From Saccharothrix coeruleofusca (GTDB lineage: Bacteria > Actinomycetota > Actinomycetes > Mycobacteriales > Pseudonocardiaceae), in NCBI RefSeq assembly GCF_014648515.1, contig NZ_BMRG01000006.1, forward strand, positions 1 to 64,000: 64,000 bases of DNA, in the 5' to 3' direction. The translations under genes were made by a program, and so were the position numbers. A model generated the notes under the pieces. It was not told where the DNA came from. It searched no databases and saw nothing but the letters and a program-made list of their open reading frames with translations. Below, in pieces: positions 7,693-16,948 of this stretch (position 1 is the first letter of the stretch; every line of letters starts with the position of its first letter).

Positions 7693-8538
7693 ATGACCGT
7701 TCGGAACGATCCCTCCGCACTGCGTTGGCTCATCGGTGTGGAACTGGCGAACCACCGCAAGCAGGCCGCGATCACCCCTCAGCAGGTCCAGGAGGCGACC
7801 GGTATCGCGCGGGCCAAGCTCTCCAGCATGGAGAACGGGCGCTACCAGCAGATGCCCGACGACATCGTGGCACTGTTGGAGTTCTACGGGGTGCCACGGC
7901 ACGACATCGACCGGCTGACGTCGCTGACCGGGCGCGGCGAGGGCAAGACCTGGTGGGCGCCCTGGTCGCACATCGTGCCGGACTGGTTCAAGACCTTCGT
8001 GGGGCTGGAAGGGCTCGCCGCGAGGGAGTTCGTGTTCGAGCCGATGGTGCTGCCCGGCCTGCTCCAGACCGAGGAGTACGCGCAGGCGATCACCGAGGCG
8101 ACCGGCTTCGTGCGTCGGGACCACAGCGAGCGGTTCGTGTCCTTCCGCGTCGCACGGGCGAAGCGGTTGGTCGAGGACGAGCCGCTGGAACTGCACGCGG
8201 TGATCGGCGAATCGGCGCTCAGGCTGAACGTCGGCACCCCGGAGGTGCGGAAGCGGCAGTACGAGCACCTGATGACGCTGGCGAAGCGGCCCAACGTGAC
8301 CGTCCAGGTCCTGCGCCCCGAGGACGGTCCGCACTCCTCGACGACCGGGAAGTTCGTCGTGTTGGAATTCGACCGCGCTCAGTCGATTGCTTACGCCGAA
8401 CGGCTCGATGGTGCCGTCTACGTGCAGGACCCAGGTGACGTGGGCACTTATAAGATGGCCGTGGACAACCTGCGGTCAGTCGCGTTGTCCCCGCAGCAGT
8501 CCCTCGTGTTGGTCAAAGGTCTGATCAACGGCAGCTAG
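7693..8538 (+). CDS. XRE-family HTH regulator with DUF5753 domain
   Basis: A protein of 281 aa. The Cro/C1-type HTH occupies residues ~12-62 (ELANHRKQAAITPQQVQEAT, then ARAKLSSMENGRY). The rest is a DUF5753 ligand-binding-like domain with the characteristic PGLLQTEEYAQAI and a late PGDVGTYKMAVDNLRS section. Such proteins are very common in filamentous actinobacteria and nearly always precede a DUF397 gene, as here (13-nt gap). In this locus the pair is followed by a deaminase toxin and an immunity gene, so it may control that module. The signal it senses is unknown. Confidence 0.9.
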   Translation: MTVRNDPSALRWLIGVELANHRKQAAITPQQVQEATGIARAKLSSMENGRYQQMPDDIVALLEFYGVPRHDIDRLTSLTGRGEGKTWWAPWSHIVPDWFKTFVGLEGLAAREFVFEPMVLPGLLQTEEYAQAITEATGFVRRDHSERFVSFRVARAKRLVEDEPLELHAVIGESALRLNVGTPEVRKRQYEHLMTLAKRPNVTVQVLRPEDGPHSSTTGKFVVLEFDRAQSIAYAERLDGAVYVQDPGDVGTYKMAVDNLRSVALSPQQSLVLVKGLINGS

Positions 8539-8551
8539 CCGGGAGGCTTCC

Positions 8552-8728
8552 GTGTCCGGTCTCCAGTGGTTCAAGAGCAGCTACAGCGCCAACAACGGCG
8601 ACTGCGTCGAGGTCGCGTTCGTACCTGGTGGAGTGATGGCGCGGGACTCGAAGAACCCCCAGACTGAGAGCCTGCGGTTCTCCTCGACCGCGTGGCGAGC
8701 ACTATTGGGGCGGTTGACGACCCGCTAG
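8552..8728 (+). CDS. DUF397 protein
   Basis: A small 58-aa protein of the DUF397 family, with WFKSSYSANNGDCVEVAF near the N-terminus and MARDSKNP followed by FSSTAWRALL. The GTG start has GGGAGG five bases upstream. DUF397 proteins are obligate neighbours of XRE/DUF5753 regulators. From the literature as I know it, they are proposed to act as antagonists or partners of the regulator, by analogy with the BldB/WhiJ group, but this is not proven for this family member. It lies 7 nt before the deaminase gene, so the genes are probably cotranscribed. Confidence 0.9.
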   Translation: MSGLQWFKSSYSANNGDCVEVAFVPGGVMARDSKNPQTESLRFSSTAWRALLGRLTTR

Positions 8729-8735
8729 GAATCGG

Positions 8736-9476
8736 ATGACCTCTTCGCCTGCCGCGACCCTGCGCGCTGTTCTGGCGCTGGTCGATCGCACCCGAGAAGT
8801 GGCATGTGAAGGTTTGGACAGGCTCGATGAAGCAGTCGAGTCACTTGGCGCTCTCGCCGGGAGCAACCAGCCGGAAGCGCACACGGCACTGGACTGCTTC
8901 TCGCGGGCTCAACAGGGTGGCGGCGAGCTGGTCGGCCGGTTGAGCGCCTTGCGCGCCGCAGTCGAGGGGGTGCTCGGTCGAGTCGTCGCGCTGTTGGGTG
9001 ACGCTTCCCCAACGTCCGCTCCAGGGCCGGTGGACGGTCCGTATCAGGTCGCAATCGCGGCGGTTCGGCAGCGCATCGGTCGAACACCTCCCGGCGCGCG
9101 GACGCGAGGGGTGTGGGTGCGGTCCGACGGGTCAGTCGAAGAGCTTCAGAGCGGGGAAGCGACTCCCTGGTTCGAGGAGACGTACCAGCGCTTGCGTGTC
9201 CTCGGAGGTCCTCAGGGCAGAGCGCTCACCAGGTTGGCCACCCACATCGAGGTGCAGATGGTGCTGGCCCGGATGGGAACGGGACAGGTCGGTGGAGAGG
9301 TCACCCTCGTGCTGTCGCGTCCGCCGTGCGGCACACCACCGGATGCGGCCCAGCCTTTCACGTGCGACTCCCAGTTGAGCAACCTGATCCGCTCCACCGG
9401 CCGTGCCCTGAAGCTCACCGTCATCGATCCCGATGGCAAGGTCTGGAGCTACCCGAGAGGAAGAGCCGAACGATGA
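8736..9476 (+). CDS. SCP1.201/DddA-like deaminase toxin
   Basis: A 246-aa protein in two parts. Residues 1-~95 are a helical domain with no signal peptide, including the phrase GSNQPEAHTAL typical of actinobacterial members. Residues ~103-246 form a deaminase-fold domain of the SCP1.201 family, the family of the double-stranded-DNA cytosine deaminase DddA. The zinc site looks intact: H170-x-E172 in ATHIEVQM, then Cys198 in PPCG and Cys210 in FTCD, with an unusually long 11-residue loop between the cysteines. LVLSRPPCG and ALKLTVIDPDG match the core strands. The next gene, overlapping by ATGA, encodes an Imm1-type protein. The target (DNA, RNA or nucleotide) is not shown by sequence; export by a type VII-like route is a guess. 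Confidence 0.85.
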   Translation: MTSSPAATLRAVLALVDRTREVACEGLDRLDEAVESLGALAGSNQPEAHTALDCFSRAQQGGGELVGRLSALRAAVEGVLGRVVALLGDASPTSAPGPVDGPYQVAIAAVRQRIGRTPPGARTRGVWVRSDGSVEELQSGEATPWFEETYQRLRVLGGPQGRALTRLATHIEVQMVLARMGTGQVGGEVTLVLSRPPCGTPPDAAQPFTCDSQLSNLIRSTGRALKLTVIDPDGKVWSYPRGRAER

Positions 9477-9946
9477 CTTCCCCGCCAGTTCTGCGAGCCC
9501 GTTGGCGCGTGTATCGCGGACGCGCCCTGCCCGACGATGCCGGTCAGGCGGAGGTGACCACCCCGGAGGACGTGCGGGACTTGGTGCGGGCGCTGGCCGA
9601 CCCGAACGCGGACGACGCCTACGTCACGCACCTGGGGCGTCCCACCGTGGTCCTGCCGCTGACCGGCGACGAGCCCGTGCCGGACCACGTGGTCCACCTC
9701 GCCGTCCGCGACGGGTGGGGCTACTTCGTCTACGCGGGCGTCGCCGACGGCTACCCGGACGGCTTCACCGGACACCCGAAGGGCGATCCGCGCTCACCGG
9801 GCACCCACGGTTCGCACGACGAGTACCCGCCTGCCAGCGGGCTGCCGTTGCCGCTGTTCACCGAAGTGCTCATCCGGTTCCTGGAAAGCGCCGAACTGCC
9901 CGACGCCGTCGAGTGGGTGGAGTTGAGGCCGGTCACGCCGATGTGA
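9473..9946 (+). CDS. Imm1-family immunity protein
   Basis: A 157-aa cytosolic protein starting MTSPPVLRARWRV. The ATG overlaps the toxin stop as ATGA, so translation is coupled. Features fitting Imm1 are a central GWGYFVYAG strand, a Tyr-Pro section (DEYPPASGLPLPLFTEVLIR) and a C-terminal VEWVEL with the conserved Trp. Imm1 proteins are the usual partners of deaminase-type polymorphic toxins, so this protein probably neutralises the toxin encoded just before it. It carries no membrane segment or signal peptide, as expected for a cytosolic antidote. Confidence 0.85.
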   Translation: MTSPPVLRARWRVYRGRALPDDAGQAEVTTPEDVRDLVRALADPNADDAYVTHLGRPTVVLPLTGDEPVPDHVVHLAVRDGWGYFVYAGVADGYPDGFTGHPKGDPRSPGTHGSHDEYPPASGLPLPLFTEVLIRFLESAELPDAVEWVELRPVTPM

Positions 9947-9981
9947 ACCGGTCCATGCGAACGCACGGGTGCGCGAACGCG

Positions 9982-10036
9982 CGGTTCGCGGTGTCTGGGC
10001 GCTCGGTTCGCGGTGTTCGGGCGCGGGACTCGCGGC
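9982..10036. repeat. Imperfect 22-bp tandem repeat upstream of metG
   Basis: About two and a half units of a 22-bp sequence, with the core CGGTTCGCGGTGTCTGGGCG then CGGTTCGCGGTGTTCGGGCG. Aligned with the 22-bp units at 34324-34430, about 16 of 22 positions agree, so both belong to one diverged repeat family. The block fills most of the gap between the Imm1 gene and metG. Confidence 0.65.
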
Positions 10037-10064
10037 CAGTGGGAACCCGTTGGGCGGGCCTCCG

Positions 10065-10070
10065 TAGGCT
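10065..10070 (+). promoter_or_regulatory. metG -10 element (leaderless start)
   Basis: TAGGCT lies 6 nt before the metG ATG and no Shine-Dalgarno sequence is visible, so transcription probably begins at or next to the A of the start codon. Confidence 0.55.
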
Positions 10071-10076
10071 TGCCCC

Positions 10077-11867
10077 ATGAGTGCCCCCGTGTTGACCGCG
10101 GTGGCCTGGCCTTACGCCAACGGCCCCCGCCACATCGGTCACGTCTCCGGATTCGGTGTCCCCTCCGACGTCTTCTCCCGCTACATGCGAATGTCGGGCC
10201 ACCGGGTGCTCATGGTCAGCGGCACCGACGAGCACGGCACCCCGATCTCGGTGCAGGCCGAGAAGGAGGGTCTGTCCACCCGCGAGCTGGCCGACAAGTA
10301 CAACCGCGTCATCGCCGAGGACCTGCAGGGCCTTGGCCTGTCCTACGACCTGTTCACCCGCACCACCACCGGCAACCACTACCAGGTGGTGCAGGAGCTG
10401 TTCCTGTCGCTGTGGCGCAACGGCTACGTCGTGCCCAAGACCGAGATGGGCGCGATCAGCCCGTCCACCGGCCGCACCCTGCCCGACCGCTACATCGAGG
10501 GCACCTGCCCGATCTGCGGCTACGACGGCGCGCGCGGCGACCAGTGCGACAACTGCGGCAACCAGCTCGACCCGATCGACCTGAAGAACCCGCGTTCGCG
10601 GATCAACGGCGAGACGCCGAAGTTCGTCGAGACCGAGCACCTGTTCCTGGACCTGTCGCGGTTCACCGAGTCGCTGGGCTCCTGGTTGCAGACCCGCACC
10701 GAGTGGCGGCCCAACGTGCTCAAGTTCAGCCAGAACCTGCTGGACGACCTGCGTCCGCGCGCGATCACGCGCGACCTGGACTGGGGTGTGCCGATCCCGC
10801 TGGACGGCTGGCGCGAGCAGCCGATGAAGCGGTTCTACGTGTGGTTCGACGCGGTGATCGGCTACTTGAGCGCCAGCGTGGAGTGGGCGCGGCGCAGCGG
10901 CGACGACGACGCCTGGAAGGAGTTCTGGACCGGCGACGCCCAGGGCTACTACTTCATGGGCAAGGACAACATCGTCTTCCACTCGCTGATCTGGCCGTCG
11001 CTGCTGCTGGGCCAGAACGGCGCGGGCGACCGGGGCGGCCAGGCGGGCTCGTTCGGCACGCTGAACCTGCCCACCGAGGTGGTCTCCAGCGAGTTCCTGA
11101 CCATGAGCGGGTCGAAGTTCTCCACCTCGCGCGGCACGGTCATCTACGTGACCGACTTCCTGCGCCAGTTCGGGCCGGACGCGCTGCGCTACTTCATCTC
11201 CGTGGCGGGCCCTGAGAACCAGGACACCGACTTCACCTGGGACGAGTTCGTCCGGCGGACGAACTTCGAGCTGGCCAACGAGTGGGGCAACCTGGTCAAC
11301 CGGTCGATCTCGATGGCGCACAAGAACGTGGGCGCGGTGCCCGCGCCGACCGCGCCGACCGCCGCCGACCAGGAGCTGCTGGAGCTGTCCCGCAAGGCGT
11401 TCGACACCGTGGGCGGGCACCTGCGCCGGTCGCGGTTCAAGGCGGCCTCCTCGGAGGCGATGCGGGTGGTGAGCGCGGCCAACCGGTACCTGTCGGACCA
11501 GGAGCCGTGGAAGCTCAAGGACGACCCGGCCCGCCGGGACACCGTGCTGCACACCGCGTTGCAGGTGGTGCAGGACGCGAACACGCTGCTCACGCCGTTC
11601 CTACCGCACTCGGCGCAGAAGGTGCACGAGCTGCTGGGCGGCACCGGCGTGTGGTCGGCCCAGCCGCGGATCACCGAGGTGACCGACCTGGACGTGCCCG
11701 AGCGCGAGTACCCGGTGCTGACCGGTGACTACGCGGGCGAGCAGGCCAGGTGGGCGTCCACGCCGATCGAGGTGGGCCGCCCGCTGGACAAGCCGACCCC
11801 GCTGTTCGCCAAGCTCGACCCGGAGCTGGCCGAGACCGGCCCGGAGTGGGCCCCGATCGTCAGGTGA
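10077..11867 (+). CDS. metG: Methionyl-tRNA synthetase
   Basis: A class I synthetase of 596 aa that charges tRNA-Met. The HIGH-type motif is [10 protein letters not shown] near residue 20. A Cys4 zinc knuckle (CPICGY with CDNCGN) lies around residues 145-165, and the KMSKS-type loop reads [10 protein letters not shown], the actinobacterial KFSTS form. The C-terminal half is the helical anticodon-binding domain. There is no C-terminal tRNA-binding fold. It is followed, with a GTGA overlap, by tatD, as in the conserved metG-tatD-rpfB-rsmA-ispE run. The start is supported by TAGGCT 6 nt upstream. Confidence 0.96.
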   Translation: MSAPVLTAVAWPYANGPRHIGHVSGFGVPSDVFSRYMRMSGHRVLMVSGTDEHGTPISVQAEKEGLSTRELADKYNRVIAEDLQGLGLSYDLFTRTTTGNHYQVVQELFLSLWRNGYVVPKTEMGAISPSTGRTLPDRYIEGTCPICGYDGARGDQCDNCGNQLDPIDLKNPRSRINGETPKFVETEHLFLDLSRFTESLGSWLQTRTEWRPNVLKFSQNLLDDLRPRAITRDLDWGVPIPLDGWREQPMKRFYVWFDAVIGYLSASVEWARRSGDDDAWKEFWTGDAQGYYFMGKDNIVFHSLIWPSLLLGQNGAGDRGGQAGSFGTLNLPTEVVSSEFLTMSGSKFSTSRGTVIYVTDFLRQFGPDALRYFISVAGPENQDTDFTWDEFVRRTNFELANEWGNLVNRSISMAHKNVGAVPAPTAPTAADQELLELSRKAFDTVGGHLRRSRFKAASSEAMRVVSAANRYLSDQEPWKLKDDPARRDTVLHTALQVVQDANTLLTPFLPHSAQKVHELLGGTGVWSAQPRITEVTDLDVPEREYPVLTGDYAGEQARWASTPIEVGRPLDKPTPLFAKLDPELAETGPEWAPIVR

Positions 11868-12700
11868 CTCCCCGCAAGGGCGAGCGACCGCCGGTGCCGG
11901 AGCGCCTTCCGGCGCCGGTGGTCGACGCCCACACCCACCTCGACGCGTGCGGCGCGCGGACCCCGGAGGGCGTGCGGGAGGTGCTGGACCGGGCGGTCGC
12001 GGCGGGCGTGGACCGGGTGGTCACCGTCGCCGACGACATGGCCGCCGCCCGGTGGGCCGCCGAGGCGGCCACCTGGGACGAGCGGGTGTTCGCCGCCGTC
12101 GCCCTGCACCCCACCCGCACGTCGGACTTCAGCGACGCGGACAAGGCCGAGCTGAGCGCCCTGGCCGCGCAGCCGCGCGTGGTGGCCGTCGGCGAGACCG
12201 GGCTGGACTACTACTGGGACTACGCGCCCAAGCAGGCCCAGCACGAGGCGTTCCGGTGGCACGTCGACCTGGCCAAGCGGGTGGGCAAGCCGCTGATGAT
12301 CCACGACCGGGACGCCCACGACGACATCCTCAAGGTGCTCGACGACGAGGGCGCGCCCGCCGACGTGGTCTTCCACTGCTTCTCCGGCGACCTCGACTTC
12401 GCGCGCGCGTGCGTGGAGCGCGGGTTCGTGCTGTCGTTCGCGGGCACGGCCACGTTCCGCAACGCGCACGCGCTGCGCGAGGCCGTGGCGTGGGTGCCGG
12501 AGGACCGCCTGCTGGTGGAGACCGACGCGCCCTTCCTCACGCCTCACCCGTTTCGGGGGCGTCCGAACGAGCCCTACTGCGCCAACTACACCCTCCGGGA
12601 GATCGCCACGCTGCGTCAGGTCGACGTGGCTGATCTCGCGGTCGCGGTCACCCGGAACGCCGAACGGATCTTCGGTCTTGGTGACGCGACGCGGTCGTAG
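11864..12700 (+). CDS. tatD: TatD-family metal-dependent hydrolase
   Basis: A TIM-barrel nuclease-like hydrolase of 278 aa. Metal-ligand motifs are visible in order: DAHTHLDA at the N-terminus, [30 protein letters not shown] and [16 protein letters not shown]. The family shows 3'-5' exonuclease and Mg-dependent DNase activity and is linked to DNA repair or turnover. The GTG at 11864 overlaps the metG stop as GTGA, so it is translationally coupled. The position between metG and rpfB matches Rv1008. Confidence 0.93.
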   Translation: MTPRKGERPPVPERLPAPVVDAHTHLDACGARTPEGVREVLDRAVAAGVDRVVTVADDMAAARWAAEAATWDERVFAAVALHPTRTSDFSDADKAELSALAAQPRVVAVGETGLDYYWDYAPKQAQHEAFRWHVDLAKRVGKPLMIHDRDAHDDILKVLDDEGAPADVVFHCFSGDLDFARACVERGFVLSFAGTATFRNAHALREAVAWVPEDRLLVETDAPFLTPHPFRGRPNEPYCANYTLREIATLRQVDVADLAVAVTRNAERIFGLGDATRS

Positions 12701-12774
12701 CCGCGTTACGACGAATGGTCTACCCGGTTGCTCCGCCAACGAGGTGACTGGGATCACAAGAAAAGCGGGGGTGT

Positions 12775-12803
12775 TTGCACAACCCCCGTACACCCGTTAC
12801 GGT
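12775..12803 (+). promoter_or_regulatory. Candidate rpfB promoter in the tatD-rpfB gap
   Basis: TTGCAC (12775-12780), a 17-bp spacer and TACGGT (12798-12803) form a good housekeeping-type promoter, leaving a leader of about 185 nt before rpfB. The -35 sits in the loop of a small hairpin (CGGGGGT with ACCCCCG) that could also end tatD transcripts. In the rest of the 293-bp gap I see an AGGAGGT ribosome site at 12978-12984 but no recognisable riboswitch. Confidence 0.55.
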
Positions 12804-12891
12804 CCCGTGACCGTGCCCCACAGTGCGACTCCCCGTCCACGGCGGGCGCGCACCCGCAGTCGGGGCGGGTACTGGACACCAGAAGCGATGA

Positions 12892-14415
<1,524 letters not shown>

Positions 14416-14463
14416 CCCCTGGGCTTCCCCCACCGCCGCGTCCCACCACCACCGCGTCCCCCA

Positions 14464-14493
14464 CCGCCGCGTCCCACCTCCGGGACGCGGCGG
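14464..14493 (+). terminator. rpfB terminator hairpin
   Basis: A perfect 12-bp stem, CCGCCGCGTCCC with its complement around ACCTCC, lies about 50 nt after the rpfB stop and just ahead of the nested inverted repeat. Confidence 0.7.
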
Positions 14494-14508
14494 TCGCCTT
14501 CCCCGCGT

Positions 14509-14624
14509 CTGCAAGTACTACCCGACGCCCCGCAGCGGGCCGGTAACTACTACCCGGCTCCGTGACCGTCGGTCGTCGGGTAGTAGTTATGCGCTCGATG
14601 GAGCGGGTCGGGTAGTACTTGCAG
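14509..14624. repeat. Nested inverted repeat, full copy 1
   Basis: Outer arms of 16 bp (CTGCAAGTACTACCCG at 14509-14524 and its exact complement at 14609-14624) enclose inner arms of 13 bp (TAACTACTACCCG at 14544-14556 and its complement at 14577-14589). It lies between rpfB and rsmA, ~50 bp before rsmA. Copies of the same module follow other genes at 21456, 25354, 34144 and 49446. Confidence 0.85.
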
Positions 14625-14676
14625 GCGCAGGAGGGGGCCGGGGCGTTCGGCTCGCGGGAGGGGAGGGGAGAATGCG

Positions 14677-15552
14677 GTGGTGACCGGAACCCCCCAGGCG
14701 GGCAGCGCGCTGCTCGGCCCGGCCGACGTGCGGCGGCTGGCGGCCGAGCTGGACATCCGCCCCACCAAGAAGCTGGGGCAGAACTTCGTGCACGACCCGA
14801 ACACGGTCCGCCGCATCGTCGCCTCCGCCGAGCTGACCGCCGACGACGTGGTGCTGGAGGTCGGGCCGGGCCTGGGCTCGCTGACCCTGGCCCTGCTGCC
14901 CTCGTGCCGGGCGCTGGTCGCGGTGGAGATCGACCCGGTGCTCGCCGACCGCCTGCCCGCCACCGTCGCCGAGCGCGCCCCCGAACTGGCCGACCGGCTG
15001 TCCGTGGTCCCGGCGGACGCGCTGCGCGTCACCGCCGGGCAGCTGCCGGTCGCGCCGACCGCCCTGGTCGCGAACCTGCCCTACAACGTGGCCGTGCCCG
15101 TGGTGCTGCACCTGCTGGCCGAGCTGCCCTCGCTGCGCACCGGCCTGGTGATGGTGCAGGCCGAAGTGGCCGACCGGATGGCCGCGGGCCCCGGTGGCAA
15201 GGTCTACGGGGTGCCCAGCGTGAAGCTGGCCTGGTACGCCGACGCGCGCCGGGCCGGGCCGGTGTCGCGCTCGGTGTTCTGGCCGGTGCCCAACGTGGAC
15301 TCCGCGCTGGTGGCCTTCCGGCGGCACCCCGAACCGCTGTCCACTGTGGACCGGAACGTGCTGTTCCCGTTGGTGGACGCGGCTTTCGCGCAGCGCCGCA
15401 AGACGCTGCGCGGCGCGCTGGCGAGCTGGGCGGGGTCGCCCGCCGAGGCGGAGCGGCTGCTGCTGGCCGCCGGGGTCGATCCGGGCGCTCGCGGCGAGCA
15501 GCTGGGAGTTCACGACTTCATCCGGATAGCCGAAGCCGCTGTCACTCGATAG
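14677..15552 (+). CDS. rsmA: 16S rRNA dimethyladenosine transferase
   Basis: KsgA/RsmA of 291 aa dimethylates two adjacent adenosines in helix 45 of 16S rRNA late in 30S assembly. It has the N-terminal KLGQNFVHD, the SAM motif [16 protein letters not shown], the catalytic NLPYNV (NLPY class), then [18 protein letters not shown] and [12 protein letters not shown]. The GTG at 14677 follows a G-rich ribosome site (GGGAGGGGAGGGGAG) by 6 nt. It follows rpfB as in mycobacteria, but metNIQ is inserted between it and ispE. Confidence 0.95.
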   Translation: MVTGTPQAGSALLGPADVRRLAAELDIRPTKKLGQNFVHDPNTVRRIVASAELTADDVVLEVGPGLGSLTLALLPSCRALVAVEIDPVLADRLPATVAERAPELADRLSVVPADALRVTAGQLPVAPTALVANLPYNVAVPVVLHLLAELPSLRTGLVMVQAEVADRMAAGPGGKVYGVPSVKLAWYADARRAGPVSRSVFWPVPNVDSALVAFRRHPEPLSTVDRNVLFPLVDAAFAQRRKTLRGALASWAGSPAEAERLLLAAGVDPGARGEQLGVHDFIRIAEAAVTR

Positions 15553-15641
15553 CCGGTGATCTTTCGGCCATCTGTGTGATTTGTCGAACGATCCGTTTAC
15601 AGGCTTGCGTCAACCTCGGGTCGTCGGGTGTACTCGTGCTG

Positions 15642-15726
15642 CCATCCCGAGCGGCCGAGAGACCTGGCTCCACGACGCCGCAGCAACCACCCCCCATGGG
15701 GCAGGTGCTTCAGCCAGGATCGATGG
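15642..15726 (+). ncRNA. SAM (S-box type) riboswitch aptamer
   Basis: The leader of metNIQ folds like an S-box. CCATC (15642-15646) pairs with GATGG (15722-15726) as P1. GCGGC (15651-15655) pairs with GCCGC (15677-15681) as P2. The conserved internal GAGAGACCTGG, CAGCAACC and GGTGCT elements are present. It could be SAM-I or the actinobacterial SAM-I/IV variant; I cannot decide by eye. The 3' strand of P1 overlaps a GGAGGA ribosome site (15725-15730), so SAM binding should hide the start of the leader ORF that follows. Confidence 0.85.
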
Positions 15727-15734
15727 AGGATCAC

Positions 15735-15821
15735 GTGCCCAGGACGCGAATGCTCACACGCAGGCGAGTCGTCGACCACGGCCGTCGCACTGCCACGGGC
15801 TGTCGCGGCTCCCTCGCCTAG
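15735..15821 (+). CDS. Short Cys-containing leader peptide
   Basis: A 28-codon ORF begins at GTG with GGAGGA five bases upstream, directly after the riboswitch. It starts MPRTRMLTRRR and ends TGCRGSLA. The Arg-rich body, the VDHGR section and a single Cys near the end match the pattern of actinobacterial leader peptides found before sulfur-metabolism genes, where stalling at Cys codons regulates the downstream gene. A 116-nt gap with strong GC hairpins separates it from metN. Being too short for domain evidence, it is supported by position, ribosome site and the family-like pattern. Confidence 0.65.
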   Translation: MPRTRMLTRRRVVDHGRRTATGCRGSLA

Positions 15822-15889
15822 CGGCACCAGCGGCACCAGGCAATCCTCGCCGTCCTCTGCGGACACCCCTTCAGCAGCAGATCTCGGTC

Positions 15890-15920
15890 GCGCGCGCCAC
15901 GAGCGCGCGCTGCCGCGCGC
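15890..15920 (+). promoter_or_regulatory. Competing GC hairpins before metN
   Basis: GCGCGCGC (15890-15897), loop CACGA and GCGCGCGC (15903-15910) form one hairpin. The second arm can instead pair with GCGCGC at 15915-15920. The two structures exclude each other and end 7 nt before the metN GGAG ribosome site, a layout that suits attenuation governed by translation of the leader ORF. Confidence 0.5.
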
Positions 15921-15937
15921 AGTCGTGGAGCGAAAAC

Positions 15938-16948
15938 GTGATCACAGTCGAAAACCTCACCAAGACCTTCCCCGGCAGTACCGGTCAGGTTCGCGCGCTG
16001 GACGGCGTGAACCTGGACGTCGCCGCCGGAACGGTGCTCGGCGTCGTCGGCCCCTCCGGGGCGGGCAAGTCCACCCTGGCCCGCTGCGTCGCGCTGCTGG
16101 AGCGCCCCGACAGCGGCGCGATCCGCGTCGACGGCACCGACCTGGTGTCGCTGGGCGGGTCCGCGCTGCGCGCCGCCCGCAGGCAGATCGGCGTTGTGCC
16201 GCAAGGGGATTCGCTGCTGCGCCAGCGCACCGCCGCGGGCAACGTGGCGCTGCCGCTGGAGTCCGCGGGCGTGCCGGGGCCGCAGCGCCGCACCCGCGTG
16301 GCCGAGCTGCTGGACCTGGTCGGCCTGACCGACAAGGCGGGCTCCTACCCCGACCAGCTCTCCGGCGGCCAGCGCCAGCGCGTCGCGGTCGCCCGCGCGC
16401 TCGCCGCCAGCCCGTCGGTGCTGCTGGCCGACGAGCCGACCTCCGCGCTGGACCCCGAGACCACCGGCTCCGTGCTGACCGTGCTGGACCGGGCCCGCGC
16501 CGAGCTGGGCGTGACCGTCCTGGTGGTGACCCACGACATGGGCGTGGTCCGCCGCATCTGCGACGACGTGGCGGTGCTGGAGGGCGGCAGGGTCGTGGAA
16601 CACGGCAAGGTGCTCGACCTGGTCTCCGACGCGGCCAGCCGGACCGCCGCCTCGCTGCTGCCCGCCGTGGACCAGAACCCGGCGGTCGAGCGCTCCTACG
16701 ACCGGGTGGCCGACGTGGTGCTGGTCGGCTTCGCCGCCGTGGGCGCGCTGCTGCCCGAGGCCACCAGCCGCTTCGGCGTGGAGCTGAACCTGCTCGGCGG
16801 CGGCCTGACCAGGCTCGGCGAGACCCCGGTCGCGCGGTTCCGCGTCGGCCTCAACGGCGAGCGCGCCGACTCGGCGCTGGAGTGGATCACCGAGGCGGGC
16901 GGCGCCGTGCGCCGCACGCCGACGGGTCCGCAGGGAGTAGCTGCGTGA
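15938..16948 (+). CDS. metN: Methionine ABC transporter ATP-binding protein
   Basis: The ATPase of a D/L-methionine importer, 336 aa. Walker A is GPSGAGKST, the signature LSGGQRQRVAVARAL and Walker B VLLADEP; the switch His is in VTHDMG. After the nucleotide-binding domain, residues ~255-336 form the C-terminal NIL domain that binds methionine and mediates trans-inhibition in MetN proteins. The GTG at 15938 has GGAG seven bases upstream. It is first in metN-metI-metQ, behind a SAM riboswitch and a Cys-containing leader ORF, so it is expressed when SAM (and perhaps cysteine) is low. Confidence 0.94.
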   Translation: MITVENLTKTFPGSTGQVRALDGVNLDVAAGTVLGVVGPSGAGKSTLARCVALLERPDSGAIRVDGTDLVSLGGSALRAARRQIGVVPQGDSLLRQRTAAGNVALPLESAGVPGPQRRTRVAELLDLVGLTDKAGSYPDQLSGGQRQRVAVARALAASPSVLLADEPTSALDPETTGSVLTVLDRARAELGVTVLVVTHDMGVVRRICDDVAVLEGGRVVEHGKVLDLVSDAASRTAASLLPAVDQNPAVERSYDRVADVVLVGFAAVGALLPEATSRFGVELNLLGGGLTRLGETPVARFRVGLNGERADSALEWITEAGGAVRRTPTGPQGVAA

